Assembly: GCA_025450495.1 (NCBI GenBank)
Contig: JANWHI010000066.1
Coordinates: forward strand, 1 to 37,816
Origin: Candidatus Dormiibacter sp.
GTDB taxonomy: Bacteria; Chloroflexota; Dormibacteria; UBA8260
Reading direction: 5' to 3'
DNA: 37,816 nucleotides
This document shows positions 27,747 to 34,816 of this stretch, one piece after another (position 1 is the first letter of the stretch; the number at the start of each line of letters is the position of its first letter). Below the pieces are notes generated by a model. That model worked only from the letters and a program-made list of their open reading frames with translations. It ran no database searches and was not told where the DNA came from. Both the position numbers and the translations under genes were made by a program.

Positions 27747-28595
27747 ATGTCCTGCGACTGGTTGTTCGTCGACGGCTCGAGCCTCATCTTCCGCGCCTTC
27801 CACGGGGTTCCGGCGACGGTGCGGTCCCCCGACGGGCAGCTGATCAACGCCGTCCGCGGATTCCTCGAGACGCTCACCCGGCTGATCACCACCCGCCGGC
27901 CGTCGAAGATCGCCGTGGCCAGCGACGAGGACTGGCGTCCGGCCTGGCGAGTTGAGCTCATCCCCGCGTACAAGGCGCACCGGGCCGCGGAGCCGATACC
28001 CCCCGACCTCGAGCCGCAGATGCCGATCATCCACGACTTCCTGGACGCGATCGGTATCGACTTCGTGGGCACCCCCGACTATGAAGCGGAGGATGTCATC
28101 GCCACGTGGACCGCCAAGGTTCCCGGCACAGTCGACATCGTCAGCGGGGATCGCGATCTCTATGGGCTCATCGAGGACCCACGCGTACGCGTTCTCTACC
28201 CGGAGAAGGGTGGCCTCGCCGTGGTCGACGAGGCCGAGGTGACGCGGCGATACGGCATCCCCGGCCGGATGTACGCGGACTACGCCGTCCTTCGCGGCGA
28301 TCCGTCGGACGGGTTGCCGGGGTTGAAGGGCGTCGGTGCAGTGACCGCGGCCAGCCTGATCAACAGGCACGGTGGCGTCGCCGGGCTGCTCAGCGATGGC
28401 AGCCTCAGCGCCGCCCAACGCGACTACATCTCCCGGGCGATGCGCGTGGTGCAGCCGGTGCCCGACCTGGCTGTCGAGCTTCCGGCCGGTCGACGCGACT
28501 CCTATCCAGCCGACGCGACAGCTCTGCACGGGCTGGTCGCGACGTTCGGACTTGCTGGGTCGGCCGACCGCCTCATCGAGGCACTGCGCCGCTAG
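27747..28595 (+). CDS. 5'-3' exonuclease / flap endonuclease (Pol I N-terminal-like)
   Basis: 282-aa stand-alone homologue of the Pol I 5'-nuclease domain. It acts on RNA primers and 5' flaps. Metal-binding acidic motifs are FVDGSSLIFRAFHG (residues 7-20), DYEAEDVIATW, and VSGDRDLYGLI. The helix-hairpin-helix DNA-binding part is RGDPSDGLPGLKGVGAVTA. No polymerase domain follows. Such solo exonucleases are common in actinobacteria besides full-length Pol I. It starts at ATG 27747 and ends with TAG, upstream of two hairpins facing a convergent gene. Confidence 0.92.
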   Translation: MSCDWLFVDGSSLIFRAFHGVPATVRSPDGQLINAVRGFLETLTRLITTRRPSKIAVASDEDWRPAWRVELIPAYKAHRAAEPIPPDLEPQMPIIHDFLDAIGIDFVGTPDYEAEDVIATWTAKVPGTVDIVSGDRDLYGLIEDPRVRVLYPEKGGLAVVDEAEVTRRYGIPGRMYADYAVLRGDPSDGLPGLKGVGAVTAASLINRHGGVAGLLSDGSLSAAQRDYISRAMRVVQPVPDLAVELPAGRRDSYPADATALHGLVATFGLAGSADRLIEALRR

Positions 28596-28603
28596 CGGCT
28601 GGC

Positions 28604-28637
28604 GGGGAGGGCGGTGCCGTCGGGCCTCGCCCTCCCC
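28604..28637. terminator. Terminator-like hairpin 1
   Basis: GGGGAGGGCG pairs perfectly with CGCCCTCCCC (10 bp, 14-nt loop), 8 nt after the exonuclease stop. There is no U tract, so it may be a GC-rich bidirectional or barrier hairpin. Confidence 0.5.
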
Positions 28638-28644
28638 TGCAGCG

Positions 28645-28666
28645 AACCGCGACAGGCTCCGCGGTT
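28645..28666 (+). terminator. Terminator-like hairpin 2
   Basis: AACCGCG pairs with CGCGGTT (7 bp, 8-nt loop), followed by TTCTGTG. It is the second of two tandem hairpins between convergent genes. The rest of the gap (28667-28802) shows nothing recognisable. Confidence 0.4.
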
Positions 28667-28802
28667 TCTGTGCGCCCAGTGTCCGGCTGGCAACCTTGCA
28701 GTTGGATGAAGCGCTGCGCACGGGCACTCGGCTCAGCCTCCCGGTGTGACGGCGGCGGCGGCTTCCGGCTGCTGGGCTACGCGAGCGGTGGCCGTGCCTT
28801 CC

Positions 28803-29366
28803 TCAGCCGCGCAGCGGCAGTGTGATGCGCGGCAGGTGACGCGCCCCCATGGGTCCTGTCAGCGACTCGTACAGGACGGCCACGTTGGCGGTGAAATCGT
28901 CAGTCGACTGATGTTGCGACGCCGCCTCGATCCATCGCTCTCGCGCGCTCTCCGCCCACAGTCCAGACGGCCGGCCCAGCGTGCAGTGCGGGTGGAATGG
29001 TCGCCTGTCGACGGCAAAGCCGGCGCTTGCCAGCGTTGACGAGCAGCGCGCGCCAAGGGCTCGCAGCGAGTCCGTATCTCCGTCAACGCCGCACCACAGC
29101 ACGCGCGGTCGAGTCTCGGATGGGAACGCACCCAGGCCGCTCAGCCGCAGCTGGATCGGCGGCTGCCCGGCGAACACCGGCTCGAGTGCCTGCACGGCGC
29201 ACGCAACCCTCTGGTCACTGATCTGGCCGAAGAAATGGAGCGTGATGTGCGCCGTCTCGAGCGGCGCCCAGCGCACTCCGGGGACCGTATCGCTGAGCTG
29301 CCCGGCCAGGGATTCCACCTGCTCGAGAGCGGGCGGAAGCACCGCGAGGGCAACGAAGGCCCTCAC
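28803..29366 (-). CDS. thpR: RNA 2',3'-cyclic phosphodiesterase (2H family)
   Basis: 187-aa member of the 2H phosphoesterase superfamily (LigT/ThpR), which hydrolyses 2',3'-cyclic phosphodiesters at RNA ends and can ligate tRNA halves in vitro. Both catalytic HxT motifs are present: H40-x-T42 in AHITLHFFGQ and H127-x-T129 in HPHCTLGR. The length is normal. The start is GTG 29366, overlapping the TGA of the parvulin-like lipoprotein by 4 nt, so it is the last gene of a minus-strand operon. Its natural substrate here is unknown. Confidence 0.9.
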   Translation of the reverse strand: MRAFVALAVLPPALEQVESLAGQLSDTVPGVRWAPLETAHITLHFFGQISDQRVACAVQALEPVFAGQPPIQLRLSGLGAFPSETRPRVLWCGVDGDTDSLRALGARCSSTLASAGFAVDRRPFHPHCTLGRPSGLWAESARERWIEAASQHQSTDDFTANVAVLYESLTGPMGARHLPRITLPLRG

Positions 29367-30286
29367 GGGGTGCGGGTCGGCGTGGCCAGCGGGCTTGGCG
29401 AGGCGCTCGATCTCGCCGCGGCGCAGACGTCATCACCGACGTCGTTGATGTACACGTGGATCTGGTTGGCGGCGCAATCCTGGGCGATCGATTCGAAGAT
29501 CGCCTCGCTGAACCAGCCGGGGCGTTCTCTCACCGTGTACGGCTGCGGTGCGTTGACCACGATGTGGCGCAGCGTCAGCGTGGTCGCCGTGGTCGACTCC
29601 AGCTGCACGATGTCGTAACCCTGCGCGTCGCGGATCGGCGTGGTGGTGTGTTGCCCCGGCGTCAGTGCCAGCACCGCGCCGGAGTACACCGGATCGTCGC
29701 CCTGGACCTGGGTGCGGGGCACCGCCCCGAGCGCGCCGCCCTTGGCGGCTGTGCCGGTGTCATCCGAGTACTGCGCGGCCAGCGTCGCGAACGAGGTCCC
29801 GCCAGTCAGCTTCTGTTCAATCTCCATGGCGCGCTGCTTGGCGAAGACATCTTCGAGCTTCTGCTCGTTGAGCGACGAGGAGATCTCGTCGTGCAGCTGG
29901 GTCATCGAACCGCCGAGGCTGGCCAGCTTGCTTTGCAGCTGGCTGGTTCCCCCGGCCGCCGAGACGTCCGCCTGCACCTGCGCCGCAATCTCGGCGGCGG
30001 TGGCGGCGACGCTGGAAGCGACTGCCTCCTGGGCGATGATGGTGTCGATGATCAGGCTGCGCAGCACGGACGCCCGGACCCGGCTGCGCATCGCCGGGTT
30101 GTTGGGCGGACCTCCTGCCAGCGACAAGGATTTGAGCGCGCTCGTCAGGCGCACCTGGAAGAGATCGTTGGTGATCGCTGTGGGGCCGACCCGTGCGATC
30201 ACCGCGCTGTCGCCACTCGGCGAGGGCGGCGAATTGCTGCAGCCACTGCACAGCAGCACGAGGAGGATGACGAGGCAGCGGGGCAC
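29363..30286 (-). CDS. Parvulin-like peptidyl-prolyl isomerase lipoprotein, apparently rearranged
   Basis: 307-aa exported protein from GTG 30286. It has a signal peptide with a lipobox-like end LLCSGC (Cys16; the Cys at -3 is atypical). A SurA_N/PrsA-like helical region spans about residues 30-150. Residues 150-230 match most of a parvulin domain: an amphipathic helix, SFATLAAQYSDD, AKGGALGAV, then VLALTPGQ and GYDIVQLE. The usual first strand (RHIxV) does not precede this. Instead LRHIVV (239-244, His241) comes after GYDIVQLE. The tail has AIFESIAQ and ends in a Ser/Pro/Thr-rich stretch. It is probably an extracytoplasmic foldase. The start is set by TAGACT 7 nt upstream; the longer open frame to 30484 lies inside the MFS gene. 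thpR overlaps its stop. Confidence 0.75.
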   Translation of the reverse strand: MPRCLVILLVLLCSGCSNSPPSPSGDSAVIARVGPTAITNDLFQVRLTSALKSLSLAGGPPNNPAMRSRVRASVLRSLIIDTIIAQEAVASSVAATAAEIAAQVQADVSAAGGTSQLQSKLASLGGSMTQLHDEISSSLNEQKLEDVFAKQRAMEIEQKLTGGTSFATLAAQYSDDTGTAAKGGALGAVPRTQVQGDDPVYSGAVLALTPGQHTTTPIRDAQGYDIVQLESTTATTLTLRHIVVNAPQPYTVRERPGWFSEAIFESIAQDCAANQIHVYINDVGDDVCAAARSSASPSPLATPTRTP

Positions 30287-30293
30287 ATCATCC

Positions 30294-30299
30294 AGTCTA
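30294..30299 (-). promoter_or_regulatory. -10 box for the parvulin gene, overlapping the MFS stop
   Basis: TAGACT on the minus strand, 7 nt before GTG 30286. The TAG is the stop codon of the MFS gene. A leaderless transcript for the parvulin gene and thpR is predicted. Confidence 0.5.
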
Positions 30300-31628
30300 G
30301 TCAGCACCGCTCTGAGATCGGTCCGGCAGCGCCGGGACGAAGCTGGAACGGAAGCTCGGCGACAGGCCCACCGCGATGGCGACCACGCCCACCGCGACGG
30401 CGCCGACGCCGATGGCGTTGAAGAGGCCGGCGGCCGGCTGCAGGAGCGCGTACAGCACCGTTCCGAGCGGCTGCAGCCCGGCAAAGAGCATGGCGTAGAT
30501 GCCGAGCAGCCGGCCTCGCAACCGAGGGTCGGCGTCGGTCTGCAGCAGTGTCATCATCGACGTGTTCATCGCCAGGAAGGCGAAGCTGATGCCCACCAGT
30601 GCCACCAGGGTCAGCGGCAGCGCTGCCGAGTGGGCCACGGTGAACAGGCTCACGGCGTACACGGCGCCACCGACGATCAGCAACCGGCGCCTCCCCGCGG
30701 TATTGCCGATGGTGGCGATGACGATGCCGCCCACGACGCCGCCGATGCCGCCGATCGAGTACAGCAGGCCGAGCACGGCCGGCCCGCCATGCAACTGCAT
30801 TCTGGCCAGGACTGGCAGGTACGGCATGTACGAAACCCCCAGGAAGGCGAGCGTCGCGCAGACGATGACAATGCCGCGGACCAGCGGGTCGCGGCGCACC
30901 AGGCGCAGTCCTTCGAACAGCTCGCTGAGGGTCGTCGCCCCGGCGGCGCGCGGCAGTGGCTTGACGTCGGGGATGACCGTGAGCAGCACCGCCAGCGGGG
31001 CGATGTAGGCAACCGAGAGCACTGCAAAGCACGCGCCCGGGCCGGCGGTGGCGATCAGCAGGCCTGCCAGCGAGGGGCCGACGATGCGGGTCGCGCTCAT
31101 CGCCGTCGAGCTGAGAGCCACGGCGTTGACGATCAGGTCGCGCTCGACGAGGTCGGCGACCAGGGCCTGGCGCGTCGGCAGGTCGAGCGCGTCCGCCGAC
31201 CCGTACACGACAGCGACGGCGATGATCGCCCAGAAGCCGGCGTGGCCGGTGAGTGCCAGCACAGCAAGGACACCGGAGCTGACGCCAAGCACGGACTGGG
31301 TGAACAGCAGGATGCGGCGCCGCGGCAGCCGATCGGCGAGCAGGCCGCCGCCCAGCGACAGGAGGACTGCGGGCAGTCCATCGGCGGCGGACACCGCGGC
31401 CACTGCTGCGGTGCTGTGGGTCAGGTCGAAAACCAGGAAGCCAAGGGCCACCACCTGCATCCAGGTGCCGAGCAGCGTCGGCCACTGTGCGATCCAGTAC
31501 CAGCGGAATGGACGGACGGTGAGCGCGGGCGGCGGCCAGTGCCGCAACGGCGGGATCGGCGCAGCCACACTCGCCACGGGCATCGCCGCCAAGAGCGGCT
31601 GTGCCGGCTCGAGGTCGCCATGCTCCAC
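30297..31628 (-). CDS. MFS transporter (EntS/MFS_3-type efflux)
   Basis: 443-aa integral membrane protein with about 12 hydrophobic segments. The first is around WYWIAQWPTLLGTWMQVVALGFLVF. The cytoplasmic loop between helices 2 and 3 has the MFS motif-A form GGGLLADRLPRRRIL, and DLPTRQALVADLV follows later. These resemble the EntS/MFS_3 branch of exporters for siderophores, drugs or small metabolites. The substrate cannot be predicted. The preferred start is GTG 31628; the frame is open to 31820, but that part overlaps uppP and lacks the family pattern. A GATGAT hexamer 6 nt upstream may be a weak -10. It is divergent from uppP. Confidence 0.82.
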   Translation of the reverse strand: MEHGDLEPAQPLLAAMPVASVAAPIPPLRHWPPPALTVRPFRWYWIAQWPTLLGTWMQVVALGFLVFDLTHSTAAVAAVSAADGLPAVLLSLGGGLLADRLPRRRILLFTQSVLGVSSGVLAVLALTGHAGFWAIIAVAVVYGSADALDLPTRQALVADLVERDLIVNAVALSSTAMSATRIVGPSLAGLLIATAGPGACFAVLSVAYIAPLAVLLTVIPDVKPLPRAAGATTLSELFEGLRLVRRDPLVRGIVIVCATLAFLGVSYMPYLPVLARMQLHGGPAVLGLLYSIGGIGGVVGGIVIATIGNTAGRRRLLIVGGAVYAVSLFTVAHSAALPLTLVALVGISFAFLAMNTSMMTLLQTDADPRLRGRLLGIYAMLFAGLQPLGTVLYALLQPAAGLFNAIGVGAVAVGVVAIAVGLSPSFRSSFVPALPDRSQSGAD

Positions 31629-31687
31629 GCGTTCATCATCGCTGTCGCAGCGGTGGGGGTGATACCCGTGAAGGCGTGACCGGCTGC

Positions 31688-31693
31688 TAGGCT
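31688..31693 (+). promoter_or_regulatory. -10 box for uppP (leaderless)
   Basis: TAGGCT followed by 8 nt and GTG 31702, in the 73-nt divergent region between uppP and the MFS gene. Confidence 0.55.
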
Positions 31694-31701
31694 CGGGCGG
31701 C

Positions 31702-32559
31702 GTGAGCACCGGCCTCGTCATCTTTCTCGCCGTTCTCCAGGGCGCCACCGAACTCTTCCCGGTGTCCTCGCTCGGCCATGCCGTGGTCGTCCCGGCTCTT
31801 TTCAACCTCGGTGTCGACACGTCGGCATCCAGCTTCGTGCCATTCCTTGCTTTCCTTCACATCGGCACCGGTGTGGCCCTCGTGGCGCTGTACTGGGACC
31901 AGTGGTGGCGCATCGTTCGCGGCTTCGTCACTGCGTCAGTGCGCGGGCGAATCGACAACTCCGAGGAGCGCCTGGCGATGCTGCTGGTGGTCGGCACCAT
32001 CCCGGCCGGCGTGATCGGCTTTCTCCTCGAGACACCGCTGAAATCGCTGTTCGCGCATCCCCGGTTGGCAGCGACCTTCCTGGTCGTCAACGGTGCCGTC
32101 CTCGCCGGCGCGGAGCTGCTGCGCCGCGGAGACGAGCGCAAGCGTGGGATCGGACGTCAGGCTGGACGCGAAGAACGGTTCGGCACCATCGAGCAGATGA
32201 GCTTCGCTCGCGCAGGCCTCGTGGGGTTCTTCCAGGTGTTCGCGCTGCTGCCGGGCGTCTCGCGGGCCGGGGTGACCATGGCGGGTGGGCTGGTCGCCGG
32301 GTTGCGCCACGGCGAGGCGGTGCGATTCGCGTTCCTGCTGGCCACCCCGATCATCCTCGCCGCGGGACTCCTCGAGGTGCCACAACTTCCCGGCAGCGGC
32401 GCCCCGTTCGGCCTGTACACGGTGGGAGCCGTCGTCGCCGGCCTGATCGCATATGCCAGCGCCCGCTTCCTGATCAGGTATTTCCAGATCGGCCGGCTCG
32501 ACCCGTTCGCCGCCTACTGTGCGATCCTCGGGGTCACCGGGCTGATCCTCCTTCATTGA
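31702..32559 (+). CDS. uppP: Undecaprenyl-diphosphatase (BacA family)
   Basis: 285-aa polytopic membrane enzyme that dephosphorylates undecaprenyl pyrophosphate to recycle the cell-wall lipid carrier; overproduction gives bacitracin resistance. The catalytic signature LQGATELFPVSSLGH at residues 12-26 carries E17, S22/S23 and H26. The second conserved block is LLPGVSRAGVTMAGG, with R188; most relatives have PGxSRSG, so the Ala is a mild variant. About eight hydrophobic segments are visible. The start is GTG 31702 with an adjacent TAGGCT box. A small membrane protein gene follows after 14 nt. Confidence 0.93.
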   Translation: MSTGLVIFLAVLQGATELFPVSSLGHAVVVPALFNLGVDTSASSFVPFLAFLHIGTGVALVALYWDQWWRIVRGFVTASVRGRIDNSEERLAMLLVVGTIPAGVIGFLLETPLKSLFAHPRLAATFLVVNGAVLAGAELLRRGDERKRGIGRQAGREERFGTIEQMSFARAGLVGFFQVFALLPGVSRAGVTMAGGLVAGLRHGEAVRFAFLLATPIILAAGLLEVPQLPGSGAPFGLYTVGAVVAGLIAYASARFLIRYFQIGRLDPFAAYCAILGVTGLILLH

Positions 32560-32573
32560 ACCTTGGGAGTCCC

Positions 32574-32777
32574 ATGACCACTCGAACTCCGATCCTCGCC
32601 ATCCTGCTTGCGTTGCTCGGCGTCCTCTTCGTCGCGGTCGCCATCTTCTACGCGACAACTGACACCGGCCTGCTCGCCAGCGTGGTCGGTCGCCATGAGA
32701 AGCACGCGATTGTCGCCGCCGCCCTTGCCGTGCTCTGCTTCGTCGGCGCCAACTTCGCGCGACGACGCCCGGCCTGA
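32574..32777 (+). CDS. Small two-TM protein
   Basis: 67 aa from ATG 32574, with GGGAG 6 nt upstream. It has two hydrophobic stretches (about residues 7-27, ILAILLALLGVLFVAVAIFY, and 46-60, IVAAALAVLCFVGANF) joined by a short polar loop with RHEKH, and ends in RRRPA. No family is recognised. It lies 14 nt after uppP on the same strand, so it is probably cotranscribed. Coding is supported by the ribosome-binding site and the clean two-helix pattern. Confidence 0.65.
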   Translation: MTTRTPILAILLALLGVLFVAVAIFYATTDTGLLASVVGRHEKHAIVAAALAVLCFVGANFARRRPA

Positions 32778-32796
32778 TCCGGACCGCAAGCCGGGG

Positions 32797-33945
32797 TCAG
32801 ATGACCGCGGCCTCCGGTGTGCTCTGCCCGCGTGCGAACCGGTCAGGGCTGAACGGCGAGAGGTCGATGTCGCTCGCAGCCCCGGTGATTCCCTGCGCGA
32901 GCAGGAGCCCAACCGCCGGCGCCTGCATGAAGCCGTGACCGCTGAAGCCGCAGCAGAGCCAGAAGCCGCGCAGCTCGGACTCGCCGACGATCGCCTGATT
33001 GTCGGGTGACACCTCGTACAGGCCCGCCCAGCCGGTCCTGATCGCCGCCCGCTCCAGGATGGGCAGACGGTGGGTAGCGTGTTCGACGAGGTGCTCGAGG
33101 AAGCCCCAATCGACGTTGGTATCGAACGATGACGGCTCAGCCGGGTCGCTCATGCCGAGAAGCATGCCGTTGCCCTCGGGGTGGAAGTAGAACGACGTGC
33201 GCATGTCGACTGTGAACGGCGGATCCGGCTGCAGCCCGAACTCCTCGGTGATGAAGATGTGCCGGCGGAACGGCCTGACGGGAACCTTGACGCCGGCCAT
33301 CTCGCCGACGGCGGCGGCGTAGGGACCGGCGCAGTTCACCACCATCGGTGTCGCGATGCGCGCCCGGCCTGCGACCACCGCGGCCACGCTGTCGCCGTCG
33401 TGCTCGATCACCTCGACGTTGATGCCCTCGAACACCTGGGCGCCGTGGCGTCGCGCTGCCGCAAGGTACCCGGAGGTGACCTCGTTGGGACCGGCCAGGC
33501 CATCGCTGGGGCAGTAGGTGCCGCCGAGGACGTCGCTCACGTTCAACTCGGGCACCATACCGGCGATGTCGTCACACGAAACCAGCCGGACGTCGTGCAG
33601 GCCGACCGACCGCTGCATGGCGCCATTGCGCTCGAATTGCGCCATCTGCTCTGGCTGGGTGGCGACGAACAGGTAACCGATCTCGCGCAGGTCTGCGGTC
33701 ACGCCGACCTCGTCGCCGAACCGCTCGAGCAGTCGTCTGGTGAGCATGCCGATGCGCACGTTGACCTCGGTGCCGAACTGCTGGCGGACACCGCCCGCGC
33801 CACGCGCTGTCGAACCGGCACCGAAATCGCCTCGCTCGAGCAGCACCGGCCGCATCCCGGCGCGGGCGAGGTGGTAGGCGAGGCTGCAGCCCACCACTCC
33901 GCCACCGATGATCACGCACTCGGCGCCAGTGGGCAGCTCCGGCAC
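32797..33945 (-). CDS. FAD-dependent oxidoreductase, DAO/SoxB-like
   Basis: 382-aa flavoprotein of the DAO family, which oxidises amines or amino acids such as sarcosine, glycine and dimethylglycine. The N-terminal Rossmann motif is CVIIGGGVVGCSLAYHLARAG, followed by LLERGDFGAGSTARGAGGVRQQFG. The MVVNCAGPYA and GFWLCCGFSGHGFMQAP blocks line the flavin and substrate pocket. The substrate is not evident. The GTG start at 33945 is 4 nt after the hydrolase stop, making it the last gene of the minus-strand catabolic operon. It may act on the amine substrate or an N-methylated relative of what the aminotransferase uses. Confidence 0.85.
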   Translation of the reverse strand: MPELPTGAECVIIGGGVVGCSLAYHLARAGMRPVLLERGDFGAGSTARGAGGVRQQFGTEVNVRIGMLTRRLLERFGDEVGVTADLREIGYLFVATQPEQMAQFERNGAMQRSVGLHDVRLVSCDDIAGMVPELNVSDVLGGTYCPSDGLAGPNEVTSGYLAAARRHGAQVFEGINVEVIEHDGDSVAAVVAGRARIATPMVVNCAGPYAAAVGEMAGVKVPVRPFRRHIFITEEFGLQPDPPFTVDMRTSFYFHPEGNGMLLGMSDPAEPSSFDTNVDWGFLEHLVEHATHRLPILERAAIRTGWAGLYEVSPDNQAIVGESELRGFWLCCGFSGHGFMQAPAVGLLLAQGITGAASDIDLSPFSPDRFARGQSTPEAAVI

Positions 33946-33949
33946 CAGC

Positions 33950-34810
33950 TCAGGCGACCCACGCGTTCGCTGTGGCCGCCGGCAGCGGACTGTCGCTGAG
34001 GAATGCTGTGATCAGCTGGAGCTGGCGGCGCACGTATGACTCCGTCCACCCGTGCCCCGCGTCCTCAACCTCGACAAGCCGGACGGTGTCCATACCGGCC
34101 ACGGTGCGGCGCAGCAGCGGCACGTCGACGATGCGGTCGTCAGCGGCAACGATGATCAGCGCCTGCCGCCGCGAGTTGCGCAGCAGGGCCACATCGTCGC
34201 GGGCCAGCCCGTCGAGCAGCCATTCGCGGATCGCGCGCGGGTCGGCGCGACGCTGGTTGCGGAAGTTCATCTCCGCCGCGGCCGCGTCGACGTCGTCGCC
34301 TTCGACGAGGAGTCGCTTGTACAGATCGCTCACCACTCTGCGCCGGCTCAACCACGTGATCGCGGGGAAGATGCCGGGGGCCAAGAAGCCCCGGACCTGG
34401 AGATGGAAACGGTGCCGGACCAACGCCGGCGACAGCAGCGGCGTATGCAGCACCATCCTGTTGACGGCGGCGGGCCGCTGCTGCAGGAGCGCCATCGCCA
34501 CCGATACCCCAAGGCAGAGTCCGGCGACGTCGTACCGGTCGATCGCCACCTCGCGGCACACGGCGTCGACGGCGCCGGCAAGGCGTGCGGCGCTGTGCCG
34601 CGACCGCTTCAACGGTGCGGATGCGCCGCAGCCAGGCAGATCGGGGATCACCAGCGTGCGTAGCCTGCTGAGCTCGTCGAACCAGGTCTCGAAGTTCTCG
34701 GCCGAGCCGAGGAAGCCGTGGCACAGCACCAGCGCCGGGCCTGCACCGCCGACCAGGTAGCGCACTCGCCCGCCGGCGTGAGTGGTGAACCGTTCCTCCA
34801 GGTGCGGCAT
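33950..34810 (-). CDS. Alpha/beta-fold hydrolase with Cys at the nucleophile elbow
   Basis: 286-aa hydrolase. The oxyanion motif is HGFLGS (31-36). The nucleophile elbow is G97-L-C99-L-G101, with Cys (TGC codon) instead of Ser. The acid is D224 or D225 in VAADDRIVD and the base H253 in DAGHGW. A helical cap lies at about 125-200. A Cys elbow is known in dienelactone hydrolases, but the overall shape here is that of a general C-C/ester hydrolase. The start is ATG 34810; TTG 34813 precedes it directly. It follows the aldehyde dehydrogenase stop by 6 nt, in the aminotransferase-ALDH operon. The substrate is unknown. Confidence 0.85.
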   Translation of the reverse strand: MPHLEERFTTHAGGRVRYLVGGAGPALVLCHGFLGSAENFETWFDELSRLRTLVIPDLPGCGASAPLKRSRHSAARLAGAVDAVCREVAIDRYDVAGLCLGVSVAMALLQQRPAAVNRMVLHTPLLSPALVRHRFHLQVRGFLAPGIFPAITWLSRRRVVSDLYKRLLVEGDDVDAAAAEMNFRNQRRADPRAIREWLLDGLARDDVALLRNSRRQALIIVAADDRIVDVPLLRRTVAGMDTVRLVEVEDAGHGWTESYVRRQLQLITAFLSDSPLPAATANAWVA

Positions 34811-34816
34811 CAAAAC

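Noticed and set aside
29640..31679. Long plus-strand open frame opposite the MFS gene (679 codons)
   Set aside because: Gln/His/Arg-rich shadow; the minus strand encodes a clear 12-helix transporter.
31629..31820. N-terminal extension of the MFS protein
   Set aside because: It runs antisense through the uppP promoter and start, and the residues are not membrane-like or MFS-like.
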